This document shows, piece after piece, positions 9,183 to 19,773 of a DNA stretch of 64,000 nucleotides. The stretch is from contig OY969812.1 of the NCBI GenBank assembly GCA_963703335.1, positions 1,860,001 through 1,924,000 of the forward strand. Direction: 5' to 3'. Position numbers and translations under genes: made by a program. The notes under the pieces are model-generated. The model had not been told where the DNA came from, searched no databases, and saw only the letters and a list, made by a program, of their open reading frames with translations. This DNA is from VRUE01 sp963703335 (GTDB lineage Bacteria; Actinomycetota; Thermoleophilia; Solirubrobacterales; 70-9). Position 1 is the first letter of the stretch, and each line of letters starts with the position of its first letter.

Positions 9183-10633
9183 GCGACTGCCCAGAAGATG
9201 GCCTGCCCGAGGGGTGGGTACCGGTCTCGATCAACAGGATCACGGCCGTCAATCCACCAAAGCCAAGGTATTCTCACGTTAAGTCCAGCGCGGTGGTCGG
9301 GTTCATCCCAATGGCGGGGGTAGACCAGAACTCTGGACGGGTCGCGACTGTGGAATCACGCAGATTTTCCGAGGTGCGTGCCAAGAGCTATCGAACATTT
9401 GCCTCAGGAGACATCTTGTTCGCCAAGATCACCCCCTGTATGGAGAATGGCAAGGTTGCGATCGTGCCTGACCTACCTAACGAACTCGGTTTCGGATCGA
9501 CCGAGTTCCACATATTGCGTCCTAGCCGAGCATTGGATGCGAATTATCTGTGGCGATATATGCGACAGATCGGTTATCGCAAAGAAGCCGAGGCTCACAT
9601 GACGGGATCGGTCGGGCAGCTACGTGTTCCGGTTGATTTCATCAAGAAAACCTGTATCCCACTTGCACCGCTCGCCGAGCAGCAGCGTATCGTCGAGCGC
9701 CTTGATGAGATAGAGGACTGCCGGGTGTCTACAAATGATCATCTCCAGGTCGCCCGCACCTGGCTAAAGCGCCTTCGCAAGGCTGTTCCCACAGAGGCTT
9801 GCTCTGGCCGATTGACTGCTGAGTGGCGGATCAACAACGAACCGGATTCATCTGCTGAAGCGCTCGCAAAGAAGCGTAAGTCTACTCGTAGGACGCACCT
9901 TGGGGGCAAGGAGGTGGAGTCGCAACCAGTGGACTCCGGTGCACTACCCGATATTCCGGAGAACTGGTGTTGGGCGCTGCTTCCTGAGCTTGGCGAGATG
10001 GGTCGAGGCAAGTCTCGACACCGTCCGCGCAATGATCCTCGGTTGTATGGCGGAGATGTTCCGTTCATTCAAACGGGCGATATAGCGCGGGCTAACGGTC
10101 GTGTTGAACACCATACCCAGACTTATAATGACGAGGGCCTTGCCCAGAGTCGCCTATGGCCTGCCGGCACGGTCTGTATGACTATCGCCGCCAATATCGC
10201 TCAGAGCGCGATTTTGTCATATCCGGCATGTTTCCCAGACAGCGTTGTGGGTTTGGTCTCCGATCCCTGCGTCGCCCTACCCGAGTATGTCGAGCTGTTC
10301 ATTCGCACAGCACGCGATGATTTGGCCGCCTACGCTCCTGCTACGGCGCAGGCCAATATCAACCTTGCGATCTTGGGACGTGTTGCGGTTCCAATTCCGC
10401 CTGTAGAAGAGCAGGCCGAGATTCTCCGACTTGCTCATCAGATGCTGGCCGCTTCTGACAGCATTGAAGCCAAGCTTGAATCTGTCAATACAGTGCTCAG
10501 CGAGACGATTAGGTCCGCCCTCGCCAAGGCGTTCCGCGGTGAGCTGGTGCCGACCGAGGCCGAGCTTGCCGCTGAGGAGGGACGCGACTATGAGACCGCC
10601 GAGGAACTGCTCGCACGAGCCGCGAACAGTTAG
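9179..10633 (+). CDS. hsdS: type I restriction-modification specificity subunit S
   Basis: HsdS determines the bipartite recognition sequence for both restriction and methylation. The 484-residue protein has the expected two target-recognition domains. TRD1 begins LPEGWVPVSINRI and ends IPLAPLAEQQRIVERLDEIE. TRD2 begins PDIPENWCWALLPELGEMGR and ends IPIPPVEEQAEILRLAHQML, and each is followed by a helical spacer. The second spacer ends in the typical ALAKAFRGELVPTEAEL. It starts at GTG 9179 overlapping the hsdM stop. Base composition is visibly less GC-rich than in the flanking genes, especially in the TRDs, which is common for exchanged hsdS modules. The gene itself is intact although hsdR and hsdM are not. 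Confidence 0.95.
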   Translation: MSDCPEDGLPEGWVPVSINRITAVNPPKPRYSHVKSSAVVGFIPMAGVDQNSGRVATVESRRFSEVRAKSYRTFASGDILFAKITPCMENGKVAIVPDLPNELGFGSTEFHILRPSRALDANYLWRYMRQIGYRKEAEAHMTGSVGQLRVPVDFIKKTCIPLAPLAEQQRIVERLDEIEDCRVSTNDHLQVARTWLKRLRKAVPTEACSGRLTAEWRINNEPDSSAEALAKKRKSTRRTHLGGKEVESQPVDSGALPDIPENWCWALLPELGEMGRGKSRHRPRNDPRLYGGDVPFIQTGDIARANGRVEHHTQTYNDEGLAQSRLWPAGTVCMTIAANIAQSAILSYPACFPDSVVGLVSDPCVALPEYVELFIRTARDDLAAYAPATAQANINLAILGRVAVPIPPVEEQAEILRLAHQMLAASDSIEAKLESVNTVLSETIRSALAKAFRGELVPTEAELAAEEGRDYETAEELLARAANS

Positions 10634-10730
10634 TCCGCCCAAGGTGACTGGTTGGTGCCAATGCTAAATACAAAAGACCCGGTGAAGGCCCACCGTTCGG
10701 AGCTACATGGTTCGTTCCAAGTCTGGGCGG

Positions 10731-12347
10731 CTAGTGACGGAAATGCCGGTGCTTGGTGAAGACCATGGTGACGCCGGCGGCCTCGCAGGCCTCGATTACG
10801 TCGGCGTCGCGCTTGGAGCCGCCCGGTTGGATTACGGCGGTTGAGCCGGCCTGGAGGGCCAGCTCGGGACCGTCGGCGAAGGGGAAGAAGGCGTCCGATG
10901 CAACGGCGGAGCCGGCTAGTAGGGCTTCGGCGTCCTCGCCGCGGGCGTCGCGGCACTTTTCAACCGCTAGGCGGACCGAGTCGACGCGGCTCATCTGGCC
11001 GGCGCCGATACCGAGAGTGGCGCCGTCCTTGGCGATCACGATCGCGTTGGAGCGGACGTGGCGGACGACGGTCCAGGCGAAGCACATGTCATCCCACTGT
11101 TGGTCGCTCGGCTCGGCCTTGGTGACGACCTCCATGATCTCGCGCGGCTCAGGGTCGCCGTCGCGGTCCTGGATCAGCAGGCCGCCGAGCACTCGTTTGA
11201 CGTCGCGTTCGCCGGGGTCCCGCTGGCGGCGCTCCTCCTCGCAGAGGATCCGGATCGCCTCCTTCTGCTGCAGGACGGCGAGTGCCCCGTGTTCGTAGTC
11301 GGGCGCGATCAGCACCTCGACGAAGTTCTTGTGCAGCTCCTCGGCCAGGGCTTCGGAGACCGGCCGGTTGAAGGCGATCACGCCGCCGAAGGCAGACATC
11401 GGGTCGCAGGCCAGCGCCTTCGCGTAGGCCTCGGCAGCGTCGGCGCCGATCGCCACCCCGCAGGGGTTGTTGTGCTTGACGATCGTGCAGGCCGGTTGCT
11501 CGAAGTCCTCGACCAGGCGCCGGGCCGAGTCAAGGTCGAGCACGTTGTTGAAGGAGAGGGCGCGGCCGTGCAGCTTCGAGACCCGCGAGAGGACGTGGCT
11601 GCGCACGCCCGCTTCGGAGTAGAGCGCCGCCCGCTGGTGGGGGTTCTCGCCGTAGGCAAGGTCGAGCACCTTCTCGTAGGCGACGGCGAGGTGTTCGGGG
11701 TAGTCCTCGTACTCGGCCGAGAACCAGCGACTGATCGCGGCGTCGTAGCGAGCCGTTTGGGCGAAAGCCTCGTTGGCGAGCCAGTGCCGCGTCGTCGCTG
11801 ATACCTCGCCGCCGGACTCCTCCAGCTCGGCCAGCACCGCGTCGTAGGACTCGGGCTTGACCACGACGGCGACGCCGGCGTGGTTCTTGGCGGCGGCGCG
11901 AATCATCGTCGGCCCGCCGATGTCGATGTTCTCGACCACGGTCGCCGGCTCGACGTCGCGAGCGGCGACGGTCTCCTCGAAGGGGTAGAGGTTGACGCAG
12001 ACCAGGTCGATCGGCTCGATCGACTCGCGTTCCAGCGTCGCCATGTGCATCGAGTCGTCGCGGCGTGCCAGCAGCGCCGCATGCAGGCGCGGATGCAGCG
12101 TCTTGACTCGGCCGCCAAGGATCTCCTCCTGGCCGGTGAACTCGGAGACGTCGGTCACCTCGAGCCCAGCGTCGCGCAGCGCCGCCGCGGTGCCGCCGGT
12201 GGAGAGGATCTCGACGCCGAGGTCGGCGAGGCCGCGGGCGAAATCGGCGACACCGGTCTTGTCGGAGACCGAGACGAGCGCCCGGCGCACCCTGATCGCG
12301 CCGTCGCTCACGGTCTCTGGTCGGGTGTCTGCAGGGGCCTCACTCAT
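10731..12347 (-). CDS. purH: bifunctional AICAR formyltransferase / IMP cyclohydrolase
   Basis: PurH performs the last two steps of IMP synthesis. The 538-residue length is normal. The N-terminal cyclohydrolase domain contains VRRALVSVSDKTGVADFARG and ILSTGGTAAALRDAG, and the DIGGPTMIRAAAKNH segment. The C-terminal transformylase domain has the catalytic KHNNPCGVA and SAFGGVIAFNRP, ending with VIQPGGSKRD and MVFTKHRHFRH. The ATG at 12347 overlaps the purN stop by eight bases, implying coupling with purN upstream. The 97 bases between its stop and the end of hsdS show no clear hairpin terminator. Confidence 0.98.
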   Translation of the reverse strand: MSEAPADTRPETVSDGAIRVRRALVSVSDKTGVADFARGLADLGVEILSTGGTAAALRDAGLEVTDVSEFTGQEEILGGRVKTLHPRLHAALLARRDDSMHMATLERESIEPIDLVCVNLYPFEETVAARDVEPATVVENIDIGGPTMIRAAAKNHAGVAVVVKPESYDAVLAELEESGGEVSATTRHWLANEAFAQTARYDAAISRWFSAEYEDYPEHLAVAYEKVLDLAYGENPHQRAALYSEAGVRSHVLSRVSKLHGRALSFNNVLDLDSARRLVEDFEQPACTIVKHNNPCGVAIGADAAEAYAKALACDPMSAFGGVIAFNRPVSEALAEELHKNFVEVLIAPDYEHGALAVLQQKEAIRILCEEERRQRDPGERDVKRVLGGLLIQDRDGDPEPREIMEVVTKAEPSDQQWDDMCFAWTVVRHVRSNAIVIAKDGATLGIGAGQMSRVDSVRLAVEKCRDARGEDAEALLAGSAVASDAFFPFADGPELALQAGSTAVIQPGGSKRDADVIEACEAAGVTMVFTKHRHFRH

Positions 12348-12969
12348 CGATTACGACCAAGCGCGGGTCGTCGGCATCGATCCTAACCCTGCCCGCCGCG
12401 ATCATGCGGATCGCCTCGGGGTAGAGCTCGTGCTCGGTGGCGTGGATCGCCAGCTCGAGCGCCTCTCGGTCGCGGTCGGGGGGCACGCTCACCTCGCGCT
12501 GCAGGATCGCCGGCCCCGTGTCGATTCCCTCATCGACGAAATGCACAGTGACACCGGTGACTTCGACGCCTGCGGCAAGTGCCTGGCCAATCGCGTCGAG
12601 CCCGGGGAACGCCGGCAGCAGCGCCGGATGCACGTTGACGATGCGGTGGCGGAAGCGGGCGACGAAGGGTGCGCTGAGCAGTTGCATGTAGCCGGCGAGG
12701 ACGATCAGGTCCGCTCCGAGCTGCTCAATCCAGTCACCCATCGCCGCGTCGCGAGCCTCGCGGTCGGGAAAGTCGTCGGTCGGGAAGACGCCGACGGAGA
12801 TGCTGGCCGCCCGCGCCCGTTCCAGGGCCGGAGCCCCCGGCTTGTCGGACCCGACTCCGACGACCTCGACGCCGTCGCGCATGTGCGCCCGATCGAGGAT
12901 CGCCTGCAGGTTCGAGCCGGTCCCCGAGGCTAGGACAACGAGCTTGAACGATTCGGCCACGGGCGGCAT
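12340..12969 (-). CDS. purN: phosphoribosylglycinamide formyltransferase (folate-dependent)
   Basis: PurN transfers a formyl group from 10-formyl-THF to GAR. The protein of about 209 residues begins FKLVVLASGTGSNLQAILD. It has the substrate-binding LAGYMQLLSAPFVARFRHR and the catalytic NVHPALLPAFPG. The later VTGVTVHFVDEGIDTGPAIL contains the conserved His and Asp. ATG 12969 is chosen; a GTG at 12960 is also possible, and much longer open reading upstream runs antisense through the next gene and is rejected. It is the first gene of a purN-purH unit and is divergent from the nitronate-monooxygenase-like gene, 54 bases away. Confidence 0.96.
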   Translation of the reverse strand: MPPVAESFKLVVLASGTGSNLQAILDRAHMRDGVEVVGVGSDKPGAPALERARAASISVGVFPTDDFPDREARDAAMGDWIEQLGADLIVLAGYMQLLSAPFVARFRHRIVNVHPALLPAFPGLDAIGQALAAGVEVTGVTVHFVDEGIDTGPAILQREVSVPPDRDREALELAIHATEHELYPEAIRMIAAGRVRIDADDPRLVVIDE

Positions 12970-13023
12970 CTTCGCGCAGCCGGAAGTTCCGCGCCCGGGG
13001 AGCCGCGGCTTAGGATCGGTGGC

Positions 13024-13983
13024 GTGGAAATCCTCGAGCGAATTGGTTTGGAGCGGCCGGTCGTGCAGGCGGGGATGGGGGGTGGGCTGAGCCGTCACGA
13101 GCTCGCTGCGGTTGTCTCGGAAGCCGGTGGGCTGGGGACGGTCGCGGTCAACGGTGCCGCTGCGATCGAGCGGGAGCTCGCCGCCGCGCGAGCTTTGACC
13201 GAGCGGCCGATCGCGGTCAACGTGCTGCTTCCCTTCGCGCGTCGCGACTGGTTCCAGGCCGCCTCGCGCGCCGACGTCGTCGTCACCTTCTGGGGCGCCC
13301 CGAAGCGTCGGACGGACGGTGTCTGGATGCATCAGTGCGGCTCGGTCGACGAGGCGCGGGCAGCCCACGGCGCCGGAGCCGACGCTGTGATCGTCCAAGG
13401 GGTCGAGGCCGGCGGCCACGTGCGCGGAAGCGTGCCGGCCCTGGAGCTCCTCGAGCGGGTCAAGGCGGCTCTGCCACCCGGCTTCCCGCTGCTTCTCGCC
13501 GGCGGGGTCGCTGAGCGCGCCGACGTCGAGTGCGCTCTCGAGGTTGGTGCGAGCGCCGCTGTCGCCGGCACTCGTTTCCTCCTTTCGGACGAGAGCCGCG
13601 CGCATCCGGAGTACCGCCGGCGTCTGCTTGGCGCCGAGCAAACGATCCTCACCGAGCTCTTTGGCACCGCTTGGCCGGCGCCGCACCGTGTGGTGGCGAA
13701 TGCGGCGACCGAGCGCTGGCTCACCGATGACCCGCGCGGGCCGGCGCTCAACCGCCTGCTCAACAAGCTCTCGGCGCCAGGCGCCCGCCACGCGCCTGCC
13801 GCCCTCCAAGGCCGCCTCGCACGCGCCCAACGCCCGGGCAGCCGCCTCCTCTCTCCCCAAGGACCGACAGATGACGGCCCTGCCAACCTCATTGATGCCG
13901 GCCCTCTCTACGCTGGCCAGACAGTGGCGCGCATAGGTGACGTTCGGCCGGCGGCCGAGATTGTTCGCGACCTCAGCCCGTAG
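13024..13983 (+). CDS. nitronate monooxygenase-like FMN oxidoreductase
   Basis: A 319-residue TIM-barrel flavoprotein of the nitronate monooxygenase / 2-nitropropane dioxygenase family, which uses FMN to oxidise nitronates; some members serve as enoyl reductases instead. Visible motifs are VVQAGMGGGLSRHELAAVV near the N-terminus, the phosphate-binding AVIVQGVEAGGHVRG with the family GxEAGGH signature, and FPLLLAGGVAER plus VAGTRFLLSDES. GTG 13024 follows AGGAT at a suitable spacing. The C-terminal tail (about residues 250-319) is rich in Pro, Arg and Ala. Its last bases overlap the convergent purF stop. The natural substrate cannot be told from sequence. Confidence 0.85.
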   Translation: MEILERIGLERPVVQAGMGGGLSRHELAAVVSEAGGLGTVAVNGAAAIERELAAARALTERPIAVNVLLPFARRDWFQAASRADVVVTFWGAPKRRTDGVWMHQCGSVDEARAAHGAGADAVIVQGVEAGGHVRGSVPALELLERVKAALPPGFPLLLAGGVAERADVECALEVGASAAVAGTRFLLSDESRAHPEYRRRLLGAEQTILTELFGTAWPAPHRVVANAATERWLTDDPRGPALNRLLNKLSAPGARHAPAALQGRLARAQRPGSRLLSPQGPTDDGPANLIDAGPLYAGQTVARIGDVRPAAEIVRDLSP

Positions 13984-15421
13984 AAGCCGGTACTACCGCG
14001 ACATCCTCCAGCGCGAACTTCCCGTTCGCCTCCTCCGGATCGCCAAGCGGGTAGCGACCGCTGAAGCAGGCGTCGCAGTGGTCCTCGGGCGGCGTGCCGA
14101 TTGCCTCGTAGACGCCCTCGAGCGAGAGGTAGGCGAGCGAGTCGGCGTCGAGCTCGTCGGCGATCTCCTGCACGGTGCGCTTGTGGGCGATCATCTCCTC
14201 GCGGGTCGACATGTCGACGCCGTAGTGGCAGGGGTTGCGGATCGGCGGTGCCGAGATCCGCAGGTGCACCTCGCGGGCGCCGGCGTCGCGCAACATGCCG
14301 ACGATCTGCCGCGTCGTGTTGCCGCGCACGATCGAGTCGTCGACGACGACGATGCGCTGGCCGGAGACGATCTCGGGCAGCGGGTTGAACTTGAGCCGCA
14401 GCCCGTGCTTGCGCAGCTCCTGGCCGGGCTGGATGAAGGTCCGCGCCACGTAGCGGTTCTTGATCAGGCCGTCGTCGCGGGGCAGCCCCGAGGCGCGGGC
14501 GAAGCCGGCGGCGGCCGGGTTGCCGGAGTCCGGCACTGAGATCACCAGGTCGGCCTCGACGGGAGCCTCGCGCCAGAGAATCTCGCCCATCCGGCCGCGC
14601 ACCTGCTGCAGCACCTTGCCCTCGAGGCGGCTGTCGGGACGGGAGAAGTAGATGTGCTCGAAGACGCACATCGCCGGGCGCTCGGCCTTGACCACCTGCC
14701 GCGTCTCCAGCCCGCGCTCGGTCAGCGAGACCATCTCGCCGGGGTGCACTTCGCGCATCAGCTTGGCGCCGATGATGTCGAAGGCGCAGCTCTCGGAGGC
14801 GACGACGAAGCGATCGTCGAGCCGCCCGAGCGAGAGCGGCCGCACCCCGTGCGGGTCGCGGAAGGCGACGATCGCCCGCTTGGTCATCACCACGGTCGAG
14901 TAGGCACCCTCGAGGCGCGGCATTACGTCGGTGACCGCGTCCTCGATCAGCTTGCCCTCGTTGGAGGAGAGCAGCGCCGCGATGATCTCGGAGTCCGAGG
15001 TGCCGCGGAAGGCGATGCCGCGCTCCTTCAGCTCGCTCCAGAGCTCGACCGCGTTGGTCAGATTGCCGTTGTGGGCGAGCGCCAGCTCACGGCCGTCGTC
15101 GCGCCAGACCGGTTGCGCGTTCTCCCAGGAGCCGCCCCCCGTCGTCGAGTAGCGCACATGGCCGATCGCCATGTCCCCCTCCAGCGCCCGCAGCTTCTCC
15201 TCGTCGAAGACCTGGGAGACGAGGCCCGAATCGCGCAGCGTGGTGATGTGGCCGCCCTCGGCGGTGGCGATCCCGGCCGACTCCTGGCCGCGGTGCTGCA
15301 GCGCGTAGAGGCCGAAGTAGGCAAGGCGGGCGACATCGTGCCCCGGTGCATATACGCCGAACACCCCGCATTCCTCGCGCGGGCCCTCGCGATCTATCGG
15401 CTGCCCCTGGGGCGAAGTCAA
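13973..15421 (-). CDS. purF: amidophosphoribosyltransferase
   Basis: PurF commits PRPP to purine synthesis by making phosphoribosylamine with glutamine nitrogen. The 482-residue protein is made with a short propeptide: Cys18 in REECGVFGVYAPGHD becomes the N-terminal nucleophile after processing, as in the Bacillus-type enzyme. The glutaminase domain shows LQHRGQESAGIATA and AHNGNLTNAVEL. The phosphoribosyltransferase domain shows the PRPP loop IVVVDDSIVRGNTTRQIV. Cysteines in CVFEHIYFSRPDS and HCDACFSGRYPL fit the 4Fe-4S type. The start is TTG 15421 with GAGGAAAG upstream. It stands alone, not in operon with purM, which is absent here. Confidence 0.96.
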   Translation of the reverse strand: MTSPQGQPIDREGPREECGVFGVYAPGHDVARLAYFGLYALQHRGQESAGIATAEGGHITTLRDSGLVSQVFDEEKLRALEGDMAIGHVRYSTTGGGSWENAQPVWRDDGRELALAHNGNLTNAVELWSELKERGIAFRGTSDSEIIAALLSSNEGKLIEDAVTDVMPRLEGAYSTVVMTKRAIVAFRDPHGVRPLSLGRLDDRFVVASESCAFDIIGAKLMREVHPGEMVSLTERGLETRQVVKAERPAMCVFEHIYFSRPDSRLEGKVLQQVRGRMGEILWREAPVEADLVISVPDSGNPAAAGFARASGLPRDDGLIKNRYVARTFIQPGQELRKHGLRLKFNPLPEIVSGQRIVVVDDSIVRGNTTRQIVGMLRDAGAREVHLRISAPPIRNPCHYGVDMSTREEMIAHKRTVQEIADELDADSLAYLSLEGVYEAIGTPPEDHCDACFSGRYPLGDPEEANGKFALEDVAVVPASTG

Positions 15422-15559
15422 GCGCGTGCTTTCCTCGCGGTTTAAAGGACGTGACGCGCAGGCAGACTGCCTACCCCGGCAGGGTAGCAGCGGCAGGCGG
15501 GCGGTAAGCCGGACGCGAAAGGCCGCGAATTGCGCCGTTACGCCTGCAATCAGGCCCGT

Positions 15560-16534
15560 TTATTGGCCTTGACCCATCAGCTTCACATCCAGCCGCCGCT
15601 TTTTGATCCGTCCCGCCAGGTCGGCGCAGCTCACCGTCAGCTTCGCCGTCAGAAACTCTTTTGCCGTGAGCTTGCCGAGACGGCGCAGCACGGTTGTCGG
15701 CAGCGGCACCCGGAACGGCACCCGTTTACCGGGCAGGACGGTCTTTTTCGGGCCGCTCAAGCCGACGATCAGCCGGGTCGGCTTCGCCCCGGCGGTTTTC
15801 AGTTTCGGGCTCGGTTTGAACCCCCAGCCCACCTGCCCGTAGACGTCGATCGTGGCTTCCGAGCTGACGCCTACTCGCACGATGATCGATTTCCGCTTCG
15901 CCTCCGTTTTGCTCTTCACCGTCACCGGTGGGCATTCCACCTGCAGCGCCGCGCTCTGCGGGCAGTGGTCCTGCGTGTCGTCGCCATAGCCGTCTTCGTC
16001 CCGGTCGTCCTCGACGGTCGCCATCACCGGCACGCCGATGCCGATCGTGCTTTTCACCCTCCGCGTTTCACCCACGGCCGCGGCACCTTCGAAGTTACCC
16101 GCCAGCTGATACGCCGGGTTGCAGACCAAGGTCCCATTCGTGCCGTAGAGGGCGAGGTAGCCCGTAAAGGACCGAACCGGGATCCGGGTCGGGAAGACGT
16201 TGAGTCCTTCGCCGACCGTCACGGTCGCGCTCTCGGCTTCCTTGCGATAGTCCTGCTCTTCGTTGAGCACCCGGTAGACCTCGAGCCGCTGGGGGAGGGG
16301 GGCGATGCCGGGGCCGACCTGGACCTTCCAGCTGGTGATCACCTGTGCCGGTTCTTCCGGCACCACCGGCTGTATCGCCGGGCTGTTGGCGCCGTTGAAG
16401 ACCAGCAGCGTTCGGTTTGCTTCCGTGCCGGTCGCGGTGCACGGCTCGCCGACTTCCTTCGTCGCCGAGGCCGTCGGGACCGCCGCCATGCTCAAGCAAG
16501 CCACTATCGCGCCTACGAGGAGAAGCTTGCGCAT
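15560..16534 (-). CDS. secreted hypothetical protein with a calcium-repeat-like motif
   Basis: I do not recognise a function. The 324-residue product has a clear Sec signal peptide (MRKLLLVGAIVACLSMAAVP, cleavage after TASA). The mature part begins with a beta-rich domain that includes paired cysteines and ends near residue 150. An acidic DDRDEDGYGDDTQDHCPQ segment follows at about 180-195 and resembles a thrombospondin type 3 calcium-binding repeat. After it comes a basic beta-rich C-terminal domain (VTVKSKTEAKRKSIIVRVGV onwards). Proteins of this build are common in Solirubrobacterales secretomes as far as I know. It lies 10 bases downstream of the TetR gene on the same strand, so read-through is possible. 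Confidence 0.8.
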   Translation of the reverse strand: MRKLLLVGAIVACLSMAAVPTASATKEVGEPCTATGTEANRTLLVFNGANSPAIQPVVPEEPAQVITSWKVQVGPGIAPLPQRLEVYRVLNEEQDYRKEAESATVTVGEGLNVFPTRIPVRSFTGYLALYGTNGTLVCNPAYQLAGNFEGAAAVGETRRVKSTIGIGVPVMATVEDDRDEDGYGDDTQDHCPQSAALQVECPPVTVKSKTEAKRKSIIVRVGVSSEATIDVYGQVGWGFKPSPKLKTAGAKPTRLIVGLSGPKKTVLPGKRVPFRVPLPTTVLRRLGKLTAKEFLTAKLTVSCADLAGRIKKRRLDVKLMGQGQ

Positions 16535-16544
16535 CCGCTGCAGC

Positions 16545-17162
16545 CTACTGGCGCAGTAGGCCGTCGAGGGCCTGACCTAGACCCGCAATCGCCGAATCGA
16601 GCGGCTCCTGACTGCCGGCCGCGCGGGCCCGCAGCAGCGCGCCCTCGACGGTGGAGACGACGAGGCCGGCGAAGGCTTCCGCGTCCCGCCTGCCCACCCC
16701 TTCGTCTCGCAAGGCCGCCGCAATCGGCCGTTCCCAGCTCTGGAATGCTGCGGTTGCGACTGCGGCGAGTTCGGGGTCCTCGGGCCTCGCCAGGGCCGCC
16801 GCCGCGACTGGGCAGCCGATCCGCTCGGGGTGGTCGGCAACGCGACGGCGGAAGATCTCGCCGAACATGAACAAGGTCTCCCTGAGGCCGCGCTCCTCGA
16901 GCGAGCGCTCGATCAGGTCGCGGATCGTCGTGCCCTCGAGCTCGGCGGCCTCGCGGGCGAGCTGCACCTTGCCACCGGGGAAGTGATGGTAGATCGAGCC
17001 GCGCGGCGCCTTGCCGCGCTCGGCGACATCGCGCAGCTCCATGCCCGCGTAGCCCTTCTCGGCCAGCAGTTGCCGAGCGCCTTTGAGCAGCAGCGCGCGG
17101 CCGTCGCGGCGCTTGCGCTCGGTCGGCTCCCCATCGGCAATTCTGGATATGCCCACGGTCAT
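16545..17162 (-). CDS. TetR-family transcriptional repressor (LmrA/YxaF type)
   Basis: This 205-residue regulator carries an N-terminal helix-turn-helix domain (GARQLLAEKGYAGMELRDVA, then APRGSIYHHFPGGKVQL). The ligand-binding domain has the features of the LmrA/YxaF group (IGCPVAAAALARPEDPELAAV). It is divergent from an MFS drug-efflux gene only 18 bases away, so it very probably represses that gene and itself from a shared operator. The region includes the perfect palindrome at 17184-17199 and a second symmetric TATAG-rich block at 17157-17173. The inducer is unknown. ATG 17162 is the natural start. Confidence 0.9.
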   Translation of the reverse strand: MTVGISRIADGEPTERKRRDGRALLLKGARQLLAEKGYAGMELRDVAERGKAPRGSIYHHFPGGKVQLAREAAELEGTTIRDLIERSLEERGLRETLFMFGEIFRRRVADHPERIGCPVAAAALARPEDPELAAVATAAFQSWERPIAAALRDEGVGRRDAEAFAGLVVSTVEGALLRARAAGSQEPLDSAIAGLGQALDGLLRQ

Positions 17163-17180
17163 AGTCTATAGTCCCGGCCG

Positions 17181-18595
17181 ATGTATGACCATGGTCATAG
17201 AAGGATCGTGGCGATTGCCTGTGCGGGCGCCTTCCTCGCCTTCCTCGACGCGACGATCGTCAACATCGCCTTCCCCGACATCTCGCGCTCGTTCACGGGC
17301 GCGGGACGTGCCGAGCTTTCCTGGGTGCTCGACGGCTACTTCGTCGTCATCGCTGCGTTGTTGGTCCCGGCCGGGGGGCTGGCTGACCGCTTCGGCCACA
17401 AGCGGATCTTTCTGTTCGGTGTTGCCGGGTTTACCGCGGCGAGTCTGCTCTGCGCCGTTGCGCCGTCGCTCGAGCTGCTGATCGCCTTCCGCGTCCTGCA
17501 GGGGGTCGGCGCGGCGCTGATTGCACCGACCTCGCTGGCGCTCGTCCTCGACGCTTTTCCGCCTGAGCGCCGTGCTGCCGGCGTCGGCCTCTGGGGTGCC
17601 GCGGCCGCCGCTGCTGCAGCCGTGGGCCCGACCCTCGGCGGGGCGCTGGTCGAGCTCTCCGACTGGCGGCTCGTCTTCCTCGTCAACCTGCCGATCGGGG
17701 CTGCCGTCGTTCTACTTGGCCGTAAGGCCCTGCGCGAGCGCCCGCAGCTCGACAGCCGCCTACCCGACCTGCCCGGCGCGCTGATGCTGGCCCTGAGCCT
17801 CGCCCTCGTCACCCTGGCGATCGTCGAGGGCAACGACTGGGGCTGGGTCTCGACCGCGACGCTCGGCTGCTTCGCCGCCGCGGCGGTCTTGCTGGGCGGG
17901 ATGATCTGGCGCAGCCGCACCCACCCACGCCCGATCGTCGAGCCGGCGCTCTTCGCCCACAGCTCCTTCCGCCTCGGAAACTTCGGCACCCTGCTCTTCG
18001 CCGCCGCTTTCTTTTCGCTGATCCTCGGCAACGTCGTCTTCCTCACCTCGATCTGGGGCTACAGCGTGCTCCAGGCCGGCGCCGCGACCCTGCCGGGGCC
18101 GACGCTTTCCACGGTCTTTGCCGGGCCCGCCGGTCGCCTCGCTGACCGCTTCGGCCACCGCTCCGTGATCGTCCCCGGCACTCTCTTCTTTGCTGCCGGG
18201 GTGATGGTCCTGCGCTCAGCTGGAGCGGAACCCGACTGGCTCGGCATCTGGCTGCCTGGCTCCTGTCTAACCGGCATCGGCATCGGCCTCGCCTTTCCGA
18301 CCCTCGGTTCAGCTGCCGTCCGTGACATCCCCGACAACCGCTTCGCTACCGCCAGTGCCGTCAACGCCGCTTTCCGCCAGGTTGGCGCCGTGCTCGGCAC
18401 CGCAATCCTCGTCGCCATCGTCGGCGATCCGCTCGACCTCGCCGAGGCCCTATCCGTCTCCGACGACGCCTACCTCTTTGCCGTCTTCGCCGCACTGGCT
18501 TCGGGCGCGGTGACCCTTGCGCTCAGGCCAACGAGCGCCGAGGTGAAACGTTTTGTTCCCTCAGGGGCGCCGCAAAGCGTTGCACCGGCGGGCGA

Positions 18596-18599
<4 letters not shown>
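17181..18599 (+). CDS. MFS multidrug efflux transporter (DHA2, EmrB/QacA family)
   Basis: A 472-residue membrane protein with about 14 predicted helices, the layout of proton-driven DHA2 exporters. Helix 1 carries FLAFLDATIVNIAFPDISRS (motif D1 of the family). Motif A is GLADRFGHKRIFLFG, repeated as AGRLADRFGHRSVIVPG in the second half. The antiporter motif C region is VGPTLGGALVELSDWRLVF. It is divergent from a TetR gene and probably exports a toxic compound that the repressor senses. The annotated ATG 17181 lacks a ribosome site and overlaps the palindrome; GTG 17208 after AGAAGG is a credible alternative. Its stop overlaps the stop of the convergent ABC ATPase (CTAG). Confidence 0.92.
17184..17199. 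promoter_or_regulatory. 16-base perfect palindrome, likely TetR operator
   Basis: TATGACCATGGTCATA is a perfect 16-base palindrome. It lies between the divergent TetR and MFS genes, either at the very start of the MFS coding frame (if ATG 17181 is used) or in its leader (if GTG 17208 is used). A related half, GGTCATAG, recurs at 17158-17165 beside CTATAG. Such symmetry at a TetR/efflux junction is typical of the repressor binding site. Binding has not been shown. Confidence 0.6.
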
Positions 18600-19762
<1,163 letters not shown>

Positions 19763-19773
19763 CGGTGGCTCCT

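Noticed and set aside
4944..10730. Complete integrative element at tRNA-Lys
   Set aside because: No integrase, transposase or duplicate of the tRNA 3' end was found before purH.
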